NCBI RefSeq assembly: GCF_934747485.1
Contig: NZ_CAKVGN010000064.1
Coordinates: 1-16,623, forward strand
Direction: 5' to 3'
DNA: 16,623 nucleotides
Source of the DNA: an uncultured Brachyspira sp.
Lineage (GTDB): Bacteria > Spirochaetota > Brachyspiria > Brachyspirales > Brachyspiraceae
Shown: piece by piece, positions 7,548 through 15,211 of the stretch
Numbering within the stretch: the stretch's first letter is position 1
Layout: each line of letters opens with the position of its first letter
Notes under the pieces: generated by a model
Databases searched by the model: none
The model's input: the letters and a program-made list of their open reading frames with translations, nothing else
Told to the model about the DNA's origin: nothing
Translations under genes and position numbers: made by a program

Positions 7548-8036
7548 ATGAAAAATGGAAAAGTAATATTTCCGGGTACTTTTGACCCTTTTACTTTGGG
7601 ACACCTTGATGTTCTCTATAGGCTTGCTGATATATTTGAAGAAGTTTATATATCTGTAGCTGTAAACTTAGAAAAATCTCCAACTTTTACTATAGAAGAA
7701 AGAAAAGCTATGATTGAAAAAGTGGTTGGAAAAAATGATACTATAAAAATAGTGTCTATATCTGGGCTTGTTACAGAATATATGAAACAAAATAATATAA
7801 AAGTATTAGCAAGAGGAATAAGAGACAGCGAAGATTTATATTATGAACTAAAAATGTCAAGAATGAATAAGTTATTATACCCAGAAATGGATACTATATT
7901 TTTACATACATCTGAACATTATGCATATATAAGTTCATCACTCATTAAAGAGATACTAAAATTTAATGGTCCTATAGATGGCTTAGTTCCAGAAGTTTTA
8001 ATAGATGATATTAAATCCAAATTCATAAAAAAATAA
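7548..8036 (+). CDS. coaD: Pantetheine-phosphate adenylyltransferase
   Basis: CoaD transfers AMP from ATP to 4'-phosphopantetheine to make dephospho-CoA, the penultimate step of coenzyme A synthesis in the cytoplasm. The 162-residue length is normal. The nucleotidyltransferase signature TLGH is at 16-19, after PGTFDP. ARGIRDSEDLYYE (88-100) and ISSSLIKE (128-135) match conserved substrate-binding and closing motifs. The start is fixed by the family: the PGTFDP motif normally begins about 8-10 residues in. There is no Shine-Dalgarno sequence, and the promoter -10 box sits directly upstream. It is the first gene of a plus-strand group, with miaB 43 bp downstream and no terminator between them. 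Confidence 0.95.
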   Translation: MKNGKVIFPGTFDPFTLGHLDVLYRLADIFEEVYISVAVNLEKSPTFTIEERKAMIEKVVGKNDTIKIVSISGLVTEYMKQNNIKVLARGIRDSEDLYYELKMSRMNKLLYPEMDTIFLHTSEHYAYISSSLIKEILKFNGPIDGLVPEVLIDDIKSKFIKK

Positions 8037-8079
8037 AATAATAAAAAAAATATATCAAAAAACGAATAAAGATTAGAAT

Positions 8080-9390
8080 ATGAAAAATTTTTACTTAGAA
8101 AATTACGGCTGCCAAATGAATAAGGCAGATTCAAATAGTTTAATAAACTCACTTATGCAAGAAGGCTTTATACAAACAGAAAATCATGAAAATGCTGATA
8201 ATATCATAATAAACACATGCAGCGTGAGAGCACATGCTGAAGAGAGAGTTTTTTCAAGGGTAAAGCTATTTAATGCCAATAGAAAGAAAAACAAAAAAGA
8301 TACAAAAATCATCATCATGGGCTGTATGGCTCAAACTTCTAAAGAACATCTTGAAAGTTTAGGGGTTGATAAGATATTTGATGTATATAATGAAGTTAAT
8401 ATTATAGACTATCTGAAAGATGAAGAGGTTTTCGTAAGAAAGTTTAATGACAATTATATATTTAATAAGTCTTATGTTGATGAAGATAAACCGCATAAAG
8501 CATTCATACCAATTACGCACGGATGCAACAACTGGTGCACATACTGCATAGTGCCTCACACAAGAGGTAAGATGATTAGCAGAAAATCTAATGAGATATT
8601 AGACGAAGTAAGAAGGCTTATTGATGAGGGTGCTAAAGAGATTACGCTTCTTGGGCAGAATGTTAATTCTTATGGGCTTGATATTGATGATGAAATAAAC
8701 TTTACAGAGCTATTATACAAAATAGATAAAGTTATAGAAGAAAAAGCAAAAAATAAGGTGTGGATAAGATTTTTAACTTCCCACCCTAAAGATTTTGACA
8801 AAGAACTCGCTGATGCAATATGGAGCTTAAACAGTTTATGTAAGCACATACATCTTCCTTTTCAAAGCGGTTCAGACAGAATATTATCTTTAATGAACAG
8901 AAAATACACAAAAGAAGAATATATTAAAAAAGTATCATATTTACGTGAGCATGCCGATGACTTCCCTATTTCTACAGATATTATAGTAGGTTATGCAGAT
9001 GAAACTGAAGAAGAATATCAAGAAACATTAGATTTACTTGAAAGCATTGGTTTTGAAGAGGCTTATTTATATAAATATTCTGAAAGAGAAGGCTCTATTG
9101 CATACAAAAAGAAAGTTCAATATGATAAAGCGGCAGGGGCAAGAAGACTTACTCAAATAGTTAATTTCCAAAGAGAATTGGCTCAAAAGCTGCTCTCAAA
9201 ACAAGTGGGCAAAAAAGCTTATATAATGATAGATGATATTGCTAAAGATAATATGCATTATTTATGCAGAAGTAAAGAAAATAGAATAATATTAATAAAA
9301 AAAGAAGATGAGCTTAATATAGGTGATATATATTACTCTGAAATAACTGAGATAAAAAATCATACTTTAATTGGAAATTTAATAAAATAA
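8080..9390 (+). CDS. miaB: tRNA-2-methylthio-N6-dimethylallyladenosine synthase (radical SAM)
   Basis: MiaB adds a methylthio group to i6A37 of tRNAs that read UNN codons, which improves decoding accuracy. The 436-residue protein has the N-terminal UPF0004 domain with cluster cysteines C11, C47 and C82. The radical-SAM CxxxCxxC triad is at C149, C153 and C156 in HGCNNWCTYC. A C-terminal TRAM-like region follows (about 370-436). The start ENYGCQMN context is typical of MiaB rather than of MtaB or RimO. The ribosome binding site is weak. It is likely cotranscribed with coaD. Confidence 0.93.
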   Translation: MKNFYLENYGCQMNKADSNSLINSLMQEGFIQTENHENADNIIINTCSVRAHAEERVFSRVKLFNANRKKNKKDTKIIIMGCMAQTSKEHLESLGVDKIFDVYNEVNIIDYLKDEEVFVRKFNDNYIFNKSYVDEDKPHKAFIPITHGCNNWCTYCIVPHTRGKMISRKSNEILDEVRRLIDEGAKEITLLGQNVNSYGLDIDDEINFTELLYKIDKVIEEKAKNKVWIRFLTSHPKDFDKELADAIWSLNSLCKHIHLPFQSGSDRILSLMNRKYTKEEYIKKVSYLREHADDFPISTDIIVGYADETEEEYQETLDLLESIGFEEAYLYKYSEREGSIAYKKKVQYDKAAGARRLTQIVNFQRELAQKLLSKQVGKKAYIMIDDIAKDNMHYLCRSKENRIILIKKEDELNIGDIYYSEITEIKNHTLIGNLIK

Positions 9391-9441
9391 AAAAAATATT
9401 CAAATAATTTGCGAAAAAAAATTCATTTTCAGTTTATATAT

Positions 9442-9470
9442 TTGCAATTTTTTTTGTTAAATGGTAAAAT
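9442..9470 (+). promoter_or_regulatory. mcsA promoter
   Basis: TTGCAA at 9442-9447 and TAAAAT at 9465-9470 have a 17-bp spacer. The -10 box lies just inside the upstream ATG at 9461, so that ATG would not be on the transcript. This supports the TTG at 9500 as the real mcsA start. Confidence 0.5.
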
Positions 9471-9499
9471 TTTATTATAACAATTTTAGGGGTAGTATC

Positions 9500-10057
9500 T
9501 TGAGTTGTAATATTTGTGGCAAAAATCTTGCTGTTTTACATATAAAAGAATCTATAGGTAATAAAAAATACGAAATGCATATCTGCGAAGAATGCGAAAA
9601 AAAAATGAATATAATGGAAAAATGTATAGAACTTGAATTTAATAATTTATATACAATCTTTCCAGAATCTAAACCTGTTGCAAATTTAAAAAAGAAAAAT
9701 CCGAAAAAACGTAAAGTAAAAGATAAAATATGCCCATCTTGCGGTTATTCTTTGAGAGACTTTAAAAAAACAGGAATAATGTCTTGTCCTAAATGTTATG
9801 AAAACTTCTCAGAAAATATATCTAAATATGTGAGAAAAATACATACTTACAACAAACATCTTGGAAGAGTTGCAAATAAAAACCTTACCAATAGAGATAT
9901 AGAAGAAAAAATTAAACAATATGAAGCTACTATGGATATGCTCATCAAAATAGAAAACTATGAAGAAGCTTCTATTATTAAAAATAAAATACAAAACCTT
10001 AAACAAACTTTAAACATAAAAGAAACTTTAAGTGAAAATAAAGATGTCCGCAGATAA
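9500..10057 (+). CDS. mcsA: McsA-like zinc-finger protein with UVR motif
   Basis: McsA is the zinc-binding activator and adaptor of the McsB arginine kinase in Gram-positive stress control; its role in spirochaetes is not established. The protein has four CxxC pairs (C3/C6, C29/C32, C78/C81, C96/C99) and a C-terminal UvrB/UvrC (UVR) motif at about 134-169 containing NYEEASIIKNKI. The TTG at 9500 is chosen as start because McsA proteins begin directly at the first CxxC, AGGGG lies 7 nt upstream, and a promoter covers the ATG at 9461. The alternative start at 9461 would add 13 residues with no counterpart in the family. It overlaps the next gene, so translation is probably coupled. The zinc fingers look complete, unlike the degenerate kinase partner. 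Confidence 0.8.
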   Translation: MSCNICGKNLAVLHIKESIGNKKYEMHICEECEKKMNIMEKCIELEFNNLYTIFPESKPVANLKKKNPKKRKVKDKICPSCGYSLRDFKKTGIMSCPKCYENFSENISKYVRKIHTYNKHLGRVANKNLTNRDIEEKIKQYEATMDMLIKIENYEEASIIKNKIQNLKQTLNIKETLSENKDVRR

Positions 10058-11075
10058 CATTGCTAAATGGATATATAAAAAAGGCTTGGAAGATAATATC
10101 ATATTATACTCTAAGGTATCTATATATAGAAATATAGACAATATTAGGTTTTATAATCATATAGATAAAGATGATATAGAAAAAATAGACAGCATTCTTA
10201 CAAAAGAAATAGAAGAACTTAGAAAATTAGATATTCATCTTGAGAAAATAAAATTAATAGAGCTTCCTTCATTAGAAATCAAGCTTTTAAAAGAGAATCT
10301 CACAATACCAAATAAAAGAAATCTGTTAAATGCTTCTATATATATAGATGAAGACGAAGAGACGTCTATTTTAATTAATTCTAATGAACATTGCGAAATA
10401 CAAACTATAGCAAGAGGTTTAGAAATTGAAGAATGTTTTAATAGAGCTTATAAAATAGAAAGTATGCTGGATAAAAAAATAGATTTCGCTTTTAATAAAA
10501 AATTTGGATATTTGACTAGCTCCCCAGAAAAAATAGGAATTGCAGCAAATTTAACAGTATCTATGGCAATACCGGCTATAATATGGAAAACACCAGACAA
10601 TATAGAATATTTTATTAATAAAGCATCAAAAAAAGGGTTTGATATATCTATTAGAGCTGGAAGAACAATGCCGGTGCTTAATATAACAAACAGAACTATG
10701 ATGGGTATTTCAGAAAAAGATGTTTTAAATAATATGCTCGAAATTGTAAATTATATTTTAGACAAAGAAAAAAAAATGCGTGTAAGAATAAAGAATATGG
10801 ACAGATTAAATATAGAAGATAAGGTTTATAGGAGTAAGGCTATATTATTAAGTGCGAGAGTTATGAATTATATGGAGTTTATAAAGCATAATTTATGGCT
10901 TAGAGTGGGGTTAGATTGTAATATTATTGATGATATAGATTTGGATACTTTATCTTATATGATATTTATTGCAAAAAATAATCATTTAAAATTAATGTTT
11001 AATAATAAAAAAAAGTATAAAAAAACTTCTGAAATGAGGGCGGCTGTATTAAGAGATATAATGAATAATCAATAA
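10044..11075 (+). CDS. mcsB: McsB-family guanidino-kinase-fold protein, probably catalytically inactive
   Basis: The 343-residue protein follows Bacillus McsB along its whole length (for example KWIYKKGLEDNIIL, FNKKFGYLTSSP, SEKDV and VYRSKAILLSARV) and is close to the family size of about 360. The kinase residues are mostly gone. The SSRIRLAR nucleotide-binding box reads YSKVSIYR (22-29), the NEEDH catalytic box reads NSNEH (112-116), TSCP has become TSSP (158-161), and the RASVM arginine is N169. The loop corresponding to YGEGSE is shortened. The C-terminal phosphoarginine pocket RDxxRA reads TSEMRA. It probably works as a binding partner of McsA and not as an arginine kinase; this is inferred from an alignment made from memory. 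ATG 10044 is preferred; a GTG at 10032 would add four residues. It overlaps mcsA. No clpC or ctsR is nearby. Confidence 0.75.
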   Translation: MSADNIAKWIYKKGLEDNIILYSKVSIYRNIDNIRFYNHIDKDDIEKIDSILTKEIEELRKLDIHLEKIKLIELPSLEIKLLKENLTIPNKRNLLNASIYIDEDEETSILINSNEHCEIQTIARGLEIEECFNRAYKIESMLDKKIDFAFNKKFGYLTSSPEKIGIAANLTVSMAIPAIIWKTPDNIEYFINKASKKGFDISIRAGRTMPVLNITNRTMMGISEKDVLNNMLEIVNYILDKEKKMRVRIKNMDRLNIEDKVYRSKAILLSARVMNYMEFIKHNLWLRVGLDCNIIDDIDLDTLSYMIFIAKNNHLKLMFNNKKKYKKTSEMRAAVLRDIMNNQ

Positions 11076-11078
11076 AAT

Positions 11079-11489
11079 TTATTTCATTAATTGTTTCATA
11101 ATATCTAATATATTGAGCAATTTTACCCTATTAGAAAGGTTAATTGGAAGTAAAGAAAATAATTTTAATTTACCATTAACAGCATGTATTTTAAACTCAG
11201 ACTTTTTTAAATTAATAAAATCTGATACTAAATTTGAAGTTTCTTTATTGTAAAAAACAACATTAACATTGATGTTTGATGATGAGTGTGATTTAATAGA
11301 TATATTCTCTGAAACACAATAGGCAAACTTTTCATTTCTGCTGTTAATAAGATTGCATTCAAAATCTTCTAAAATCATTTTTATTGGGGCATTATTTTTT
11401 ATATTAATAATGACATTTACATTTGTAGAATCCCATTCAAATTTTTTTAATTCAATTCCTCCAAAATTATAGTCTATAGGTATTTTCAA
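11079..11489 (-). CDS. Small LEA14-like (WHy/LEA_2) beta-sandwich protein
   Basis: The 136-residue protein reads like a water-stress/LEA14 domain: GIELKKFEW, then alternating strands with VNVIINIKNNAPIKM (typical 'KNPNPF'-like turn), and SHSSSNINVNVVF matching the strand after the 'gs' turn. Function in bacteria is poorly defined; relatives are linked to desiccation or envelope stress. No signal peptide or lipobox is visible, so it appears cytoplasmic. It starts at TTG 11489, because AAGGAG lies 6 nt upstream. The ATG at 11494 overlaps the Shine-Dalgarno spacing and reads ATG GTT TGA, and an in-frame TAG blocks extension. It is convergent with mcsB, with only 3 bp between the stops and no terminator. 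The fold assignment is by pattern only. Confidence 0.65.
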   Translation of the reverse strand: MKIPIDYNFGGIELKKFEWDSTNVNVIINIKNNAPIKMILEDFECNLINSRNEKFAYCVSENISIKSHSSSNINVNVVFYNKETSNLVSDFINLKKSEFKIHAVNGKLKLFSLLPINLSNRVKLLNILDIMKQLMK

Positions 11490-11506
11490 ACCATGCTCCT
11501 TAAAAC

Positions 11507-11540
11507 TAAAAAAGAGCTATAATCCTTAGATTATAACTCT
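11507..11540 (-). terminator. Intrinsic terminator after the ferredoxin-NADP reductase gene
   Basis: The arms 11513-11524 and 11529-11540 form a 12-bp stem with a 4-nt CTTA-type loop. The single non-Watson-Crick pair is C-A on plus but a G-U wobble on minus, and a U-tract follows on the minus strand. This supports termination of the minus-strand rplS/FNR transcript. A T-run also follows on the plus strand, so it may be bidirectional. The Shine-Dalgarno sequence of the LEA14-like gene comes 5 nt after the U-tract. Confidence 0.75.
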
Positions 11541-11568
11541 ATTTTTTTAATAAATAATTAAAATGCCA

Positions 11569-12396
11569 TTAATTAGCCAATTTCAAATTACATTCATGCT
11601 CTTCTTTTTTATACATAGCCTGTCTTTTCATAAGCAAATCAAAATCAACCAAATGACCGTCAAATTCAGGACCCTCAACGCAAGCAAATTTAGTTTGAGT
11701 ACCAACTAATACCCTACAGCATCCGCACATACCAGTACCATCAATCATAATAGGGTTCAAACTAACAGTAGTAGGAATATTGTATTCTTTAGTAAGTTTG
11801 CAAACAAATTTCATCATAATAGCAGGACCAATAGCTATGACCTCAGAAATCTTATCTCCCCTATCATATATTTTCTTAATCATATCAGTAACTAAGCCCT
11901 TCTCACCATAGCTTCCATTATCAGTACAAACTAATAATTCATCAGATACTTTTTTCATCATATCTTCCATAATGATAAGAGATTTATCTCTAGCACCTAA
12001 TATAGATATAACCTTATTTCCAGCATTATGATGAGCTTGTACTATAGGATGTAAAGGAGCTATACCAACTCCGCCTCCCACGCCAAGTATAATACCATCT
12101 TTCTTTTCAATATGAGTAGGCTGACCCAATGGTCCTATAATGTCCATTATTTCATCGCCAACTTTAAGTTCCATCAATTTAGCTGTAGAATAACCAATAC
12201 TTTGAGTTACTATAGTAATTGTTCCCGCTTCAGGGTCAGCATCAGCTATAGTAAGAGGTACTCTCTCCCCTAACTCATCTAATCTAAAAATAATAAAATT
12301 ACCTGCTTTACGATGCTTAGCTATATCTGGAGCTACAACTTTCATCATAAAAACCTTATCTGACCATTGTTCCTTAGCAACAATTTTATAGCCCAT
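11569..12396 (-). CDS. nfnA: Ferredoxin-NADP+ reductase alpha subunit (NfnA / sulfide dehydrogenase-type FAD/NAD-binding protein)
   Basis: The 275-residue length and order fit the NfnA/SudB family: an FAD-binding barrel with RVPLT (45-49), an NAD(P)-binding domain with GVGGGVGIAP (105-114), and a [2Fe-2S] region with DGTGMCGCC (219-227) plus C239. The C-terminal VEGPEFDGHLVDFDLL segment is diagnostic. In complete NfnAB this subunit pairs with a glutamate-synthase-like flavoprotein and links NADH, NADPH and ferredoxin by electron bifurcation. No NfnB gene is adjacent. AAGGAG lies 8 nt upstream of the ATG. It is 36 bp downstream of rplS without a terminator, so the two are probably cotranscribed. 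A role in dihydroorotate oxidation (PyrK-like) is less likely given the C-terminal signature. Confidence 0.85.
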   Translation of the reverse strand: MGYKIVAKEQWSDKVFMMKVVAPDIAKHRKAGNFIIFRLDELGERVPLTIADADPEAGTITIVTQSIGYSTAKLMELKVGDEIMDIIGPLGQPTHIEKKDGIILGVGGGVGIAPLHPIVQAHHNAGNKVISILGARDKSLIIMEDMMKKVSDELLVCTDNGSYGEKGLVTDMIKKIYDRGDKISEVIAIGPAIMMKFVCKLTKEYNIPTTVSLNPIMIDGTGMCGCCRVLVGTQTKFACVEGPEFDGHLVDFDLLMKRQAMYKKEEHECNLKLAN

Positions 12397-12432
12397 AAAG
12401 ATTTCTCCTTAAATAATATTTATTTTTTAAAT

Positions 12433-12870
12433 TTATTGATTATTTTCTGTTGTTGATTCTTCTGCTGACTCTTCTTTAGAAGATTCTTCAGACTTTATTA
12501 AATCGGAATGTTTAGGTATTTTCACCCCAAGTCTTTCAACTAAGCGAGCTTTCTTACCAACTTTATCTCTTAAATAATAAAGTTTAGCTCTTCTTACTTT
12601 AGCTTTTCTTATAATATCAATATGATCTATTCTAGGAGAGTTTACCAAAAATATCCTCTCAACACCAACACCATAAGATATTTTTCTAACTATAAAACTT
12701 TTATTAATACCTTTACCACGCATTGAAATAACAACGCCTTCAAATGCTTGTAATCTTTCTCTATCACCTTCTATAATTTTTACCCATACTTTTACGGTAT
12801 CACCTATTTCAAAAGGCAAAATAGCTTCTTTTTTATGCTTTGCTTCTACTAATCTAATCTGTTGCTCCAT
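12433..12870 (-). CDS. rplS: 50S ribosomal protein L19
   Basis: L19 sits at the 30S-50S interface. The core (about 1-120) has FEIGDTVKVWVKI, AFEGVVISMRGKG, SYGVGVERIFLVNSP and RRAKLYYLRDKVGKKARL, all typical. The 145-residue length exceeds the usual 115-120 because of an acidic Ser/Glu-rich tail from about 125 onward. AGGAGA lies 8 nt upstream of the ATG. It is not next to trmD or rimM, its usual partners, and instead begins a transcript with the NfnA-like gene. Confidence 0.97.
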   Translation of the reverse strand: MEQQIRLVEAKHKKEAILPFEIGDTVKVWVKIIEGDRERLQAFEGVVISMRGKGINKSFIVRKISYGVGVERIFLVNSPRIDHIDIIRKAKVRRAKLYYLRDKVGKKARLVERLGVKIPKHSDLIKSEESSKEESAEESTTENNQ

Positions 12871-12927
12871 TGATTTTTCTCCTAAAAATTTATATTAATT
12901 TAATTAAATACACTTTATAGAAATTAT

Positions 12928-12956
12928 ATTTTATCATAATATACTAATTTAATCAA
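12928..12956 (-). promoter_or_regulatory. rplS promoter
   Basis: TTGATT at 12956-12951 and TAAAAT at 12933-12928 have a 17-bp spacer on the minus strand, giving a leader of about 50 nt before rplS. No ribosomal-protein leader structure was recognised in it. Confidence 0.5.
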
Positions 12957-13104
12957 GTAGAATATATAGATTTTTTGTTTAGCTAAGCATATTCTATTTA
13001 TTTTTTTACTTATTATAATAATTATTACTTAATAGAGATAAATTATTAAAAACAAATATAAATTTATATCAAATATACCGCCTATCTGTTTTAAATAAAT
13101 TTTT
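12957..13104. other. Divergent intergenic region with weak inverted repeats
   Basis: This is the middle of the 310-bp gap between rplS and the plus-strand membrane-protein pair. It contains the inverted arms TAGAATAT (12958-12965) and ATATTCTA (12989-12996) around the palindrome TTAGCTAA (12979-12986). These could be operator half-sites or chance in AT-rich DNA. No ORF or RNA gene was seen. Confidence 0.3.
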
Positions 13105-13131
13105 TCAAGTAAAATACTCTTTATCCGATAA
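13105..13131 (+). promoter_or_regulatory. Sigma-28 (FliA)-like promoter of the acidic-tail membrane protein pair
   Basis: TCAAGTAA, 11 bp, TCCGATAA matches the sigma-28 consensus TAAAGTTT-N11-GCCGATAA at 5 of 8 and 7 of 8 bases with exactly the right spacing. Transcription would start near 13138, leaving about 43 nt before the ATG at 13181. A TATAAT at 13134-13139 has no good -35 partner. Confidence 0.5.
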
Positions 13132-13180
13132 AATATAATAATAAAAAAGATATAGCTATAGTTGATAAGGGTATAGAGTT

Positions 13181-15196
13181 ATGAATAATGATAAAAAGCA
13201 AAAAATTATTAAAACATTTCTTAGTCTGATGATATCATTTTTAATGATTTTTATAGTGGCTATGTTTGCAAGAGTGGCAAGTAATACTGTATTACCTCAA
13301 AATAGCAAAGTATCTGTATTAATCAATGATTATTTAGATATGATGATGGAAATGATGGATAAATTTGCTACAAACTTAAAAATAAAAAGAAATACCGTCT
13401 CAGAATATCAGGTAAACTTAATAACACAATCTATATCAGATTATGTTGGATATAGTATGTATCAAACCGCTGATATATTAAAAGATTATAACCCATATAA
13501 AAATTATTCTAAAGCAGAATTAGAGAAATATAAAAATGATTATTATAAAATGACTTTGGAAAACCCTTATTTAAGAAGCATGACTGTTTTTTCTATGGAC
13601 GGTAAGATGAGGCTCAATTTATATTCGGCAAATCATAAATCTTGGCCTATAGAATTACAGGACAGCCTATTAAAAGAAGTAAAAAATAAAGGTTCTTTAG
13701 TATTAAATGCTGAAAATGAAAATGCTTTCTATATAATGGAATATATTAAAAATAAAAATGGTGAAATTATTGTTACTACAAGAAATGATTACTCTTATGT
13801 TTCTGATATAGCTATGTATTATCAAGTGGCAGACAAAAGACTTTATATAAGTGACTCTAGGGATTTAGTTTATAATGTGAGAGAATCTGTGGGAGAGAAA
13901 TCTATAGAAAAAGTATCAAGTGTTATTAATAGATTTGCCTACTATAAAAAACAGCCAAGTTTTATAGTTAATGATTCATTATCTGTATCTATGATAGGAA
14001 AAGAGTATCCTAATTATTTTGAGTTGATAGTATTAGCAGTTACTGCTTTACTTATATTATTATTCCAATTAATATTGACTGGAATACTTAATTTCTTTAA
14101 ATATTTAATGCAGATTAAAAGTAATAGAGAGTTTTTAGAAAATGTGAAAGGTGAAAACGAGCTTTTTATTGATGAAAGTTTAGTAAAGTCAGATATACCT
14201 AAATCTACAGCTATAGATGATATGCCGCCTATAATAGAAAAATTGCATTATAAAATACCAGAAAAATATTTTGAAAAAAATGAAGCTAAAGAAGAAAATA
14301 AATTTAATATTGCAAAAGACATATCAAATATTGTAAATATGATTAAATTTACCAGCTCCAACCCTATCAAAAATGAAGATATAAATAATGATTATAATGA
14401 AATAAATGATAACATAGAAGAAATAAAAGACAGCAGCATAGAAGAAAATAATCTTGATAATATTTATTCATTAAGCTATATAGAAAATGAAGTTGATAAA
14501 GAATTAGAAAATGAAAAAAATGAAGATTTAATAGAAGTTGTAGAAGATGAAATATCAGAAGAAGATAGCATATTAGAATACAATGAATTAGAAGAAATCT
14601 ATAAAACAGAAGAGTATAACGAATACAACGAAGAAGAATATGATGAAATAGAAAATATAGAATATAAAGACAATATAGATATTAATTTAAATGATAACGA
14701 AGAAATAAATAATCAAGAAGATGAAAATATAGAAGAGTATAGTCATACAGAAAATAATGACAATAATGAATATTATTCTTTAAATGACGAATATTTAAAT
14801 AATAATAATGATGAATATCTTTATAATACTAATGAAGATATAAGAGATAGAAAAATTATTAAAAGTGATTCATCATTATCATATGAAGACAAATACAGCA
14901 CTGATAACATTTTCAATTCAAAAGAAGAAATAGAAGAAGTAAACGAAATAGATGAGATAAAAGAATCAGAAAGAACAGAAGAAATAAAAGAAAATGCAGC
15001 AGAAGAAGAAAAAAATAATGTTGATATGGAAATATATAATTCATATAATATTATAGAAAATAATACTGCAGAAAAAATAAAAAATAATATAGACACTAAA
15101 AAAACAGAAGACGTGTTTGCTGCTTTTGATAAAATGCTCTCTTCAATAATAAGCAAAGCTGAAGAAGATGCTAAAAAAAGTATAACTAAAAAATAA
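13181..15196 (+). CDS. Membrane protein with sensor-like extracytoplasmic domain and long acidic low-complexity tail
   Basis: No named family is recognised for the 671-residue protein. It has an N-terminal membrane helix (about 10-31), an extracytoplasmic domain (about 35-278) and a second helix (about 281-305). The extracytoplasmic layout, with MTVFSMDGKMRLNLYS followed by IMEYIKNKNGEIIVTT, resembles a Cache sensor. The cytoplasmic part has a basic juxtamembrane stretch, then about 240 residues (400-640) rich in Glu, Asp, Asn, Ile and Tyr, probably disordered. It closes with a predicted amphipathic helix (641-671, DVFAAFDKMLSSIISKAEED). No chemotaxis, kinase, GGDEF or other output domain is present. 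AAGGG lies 9 nt upstream of the ATG. It is 15 bp from a second gene of the same architecture and probably cotranscribed with it. A sigma-28-like promoter suggests a motility or chemotaxis link. Confidence 0.75.
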   Translation: MNNDKKQKIIKTFLSLMISFLMIFIVAMFARVASNTVLPQNSKVSVLINDYLDMMMEMMDKFATNLKIKRNTVSEYQVNLITQSISDYVGYSMYQTADILKDYNPYKNYSKAELEKYKNDYYKMTLENPYLRSMTVFSMDGKMRLNLYSANHKSWPIELQDSLLKEVKNKGSLVLNAENENAFYIMEYIKNKNGEIIVTTRNDYSYVSDIAMYYQVADKRLYISDSRDLVYNVRESVGEKSIEKVSSVINRFAYYKKQPSFIVNDSLSVSMIGKEYPNYFELIVLAVTALLILLFQLILTGILNFFKYLMQIKSNREFLENVKGENELFIDESLVKSDIPKSTAIDDMPPIIEKLHYKIPEKYFEKNEAKEENKFNIAKDISNIVNMIKFTSSNPIKNEDINNDYNEINDNIEEIKDSSIEENNLDNIYSLSYIENEVDKELENEKNEDLIEVVEDEISEEDSILEYNELEEIYKTEEYNEYNEEEYDEIENIEYKDNIDINLNDNEEINNQEDENIEEYSHTENNDNNEYYSLNDEYLNNNNDEYLYNTNEDIRDRKIIKSDSSLSYEDKYSTDNIFNSKEEIEEVNEIDEIKESERTEEIKENAAEEEKNNVDMEIYNSYNIIENNTAEKIKNNIDTKKTEDVFAAFDKMLSSIISKAEEDAKKSITKK

Positions 15197-15211
15197 TATA
15201 GGTGGTTTTTT

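Noticed and set aside
8359..8559. Minus-strand open frame of 66 residues
   Set aside because: It is antisense to the radical-SAM region of miaB, with no start signals.
9391..9441. Terminator between miaB and mcsA
   Set aside because: Only weak, imperfect inverted repeats around AATTTGC and GCAATTT were seen, with no convincing stem and U-tract.
13181..15196. Methyl-accepting chemotaxis protein
   Set aside because: The membrane layout fits, but the conserved signalling hairpin domain is absent; the cytoplasmic part is acidic low-complexity sequence.
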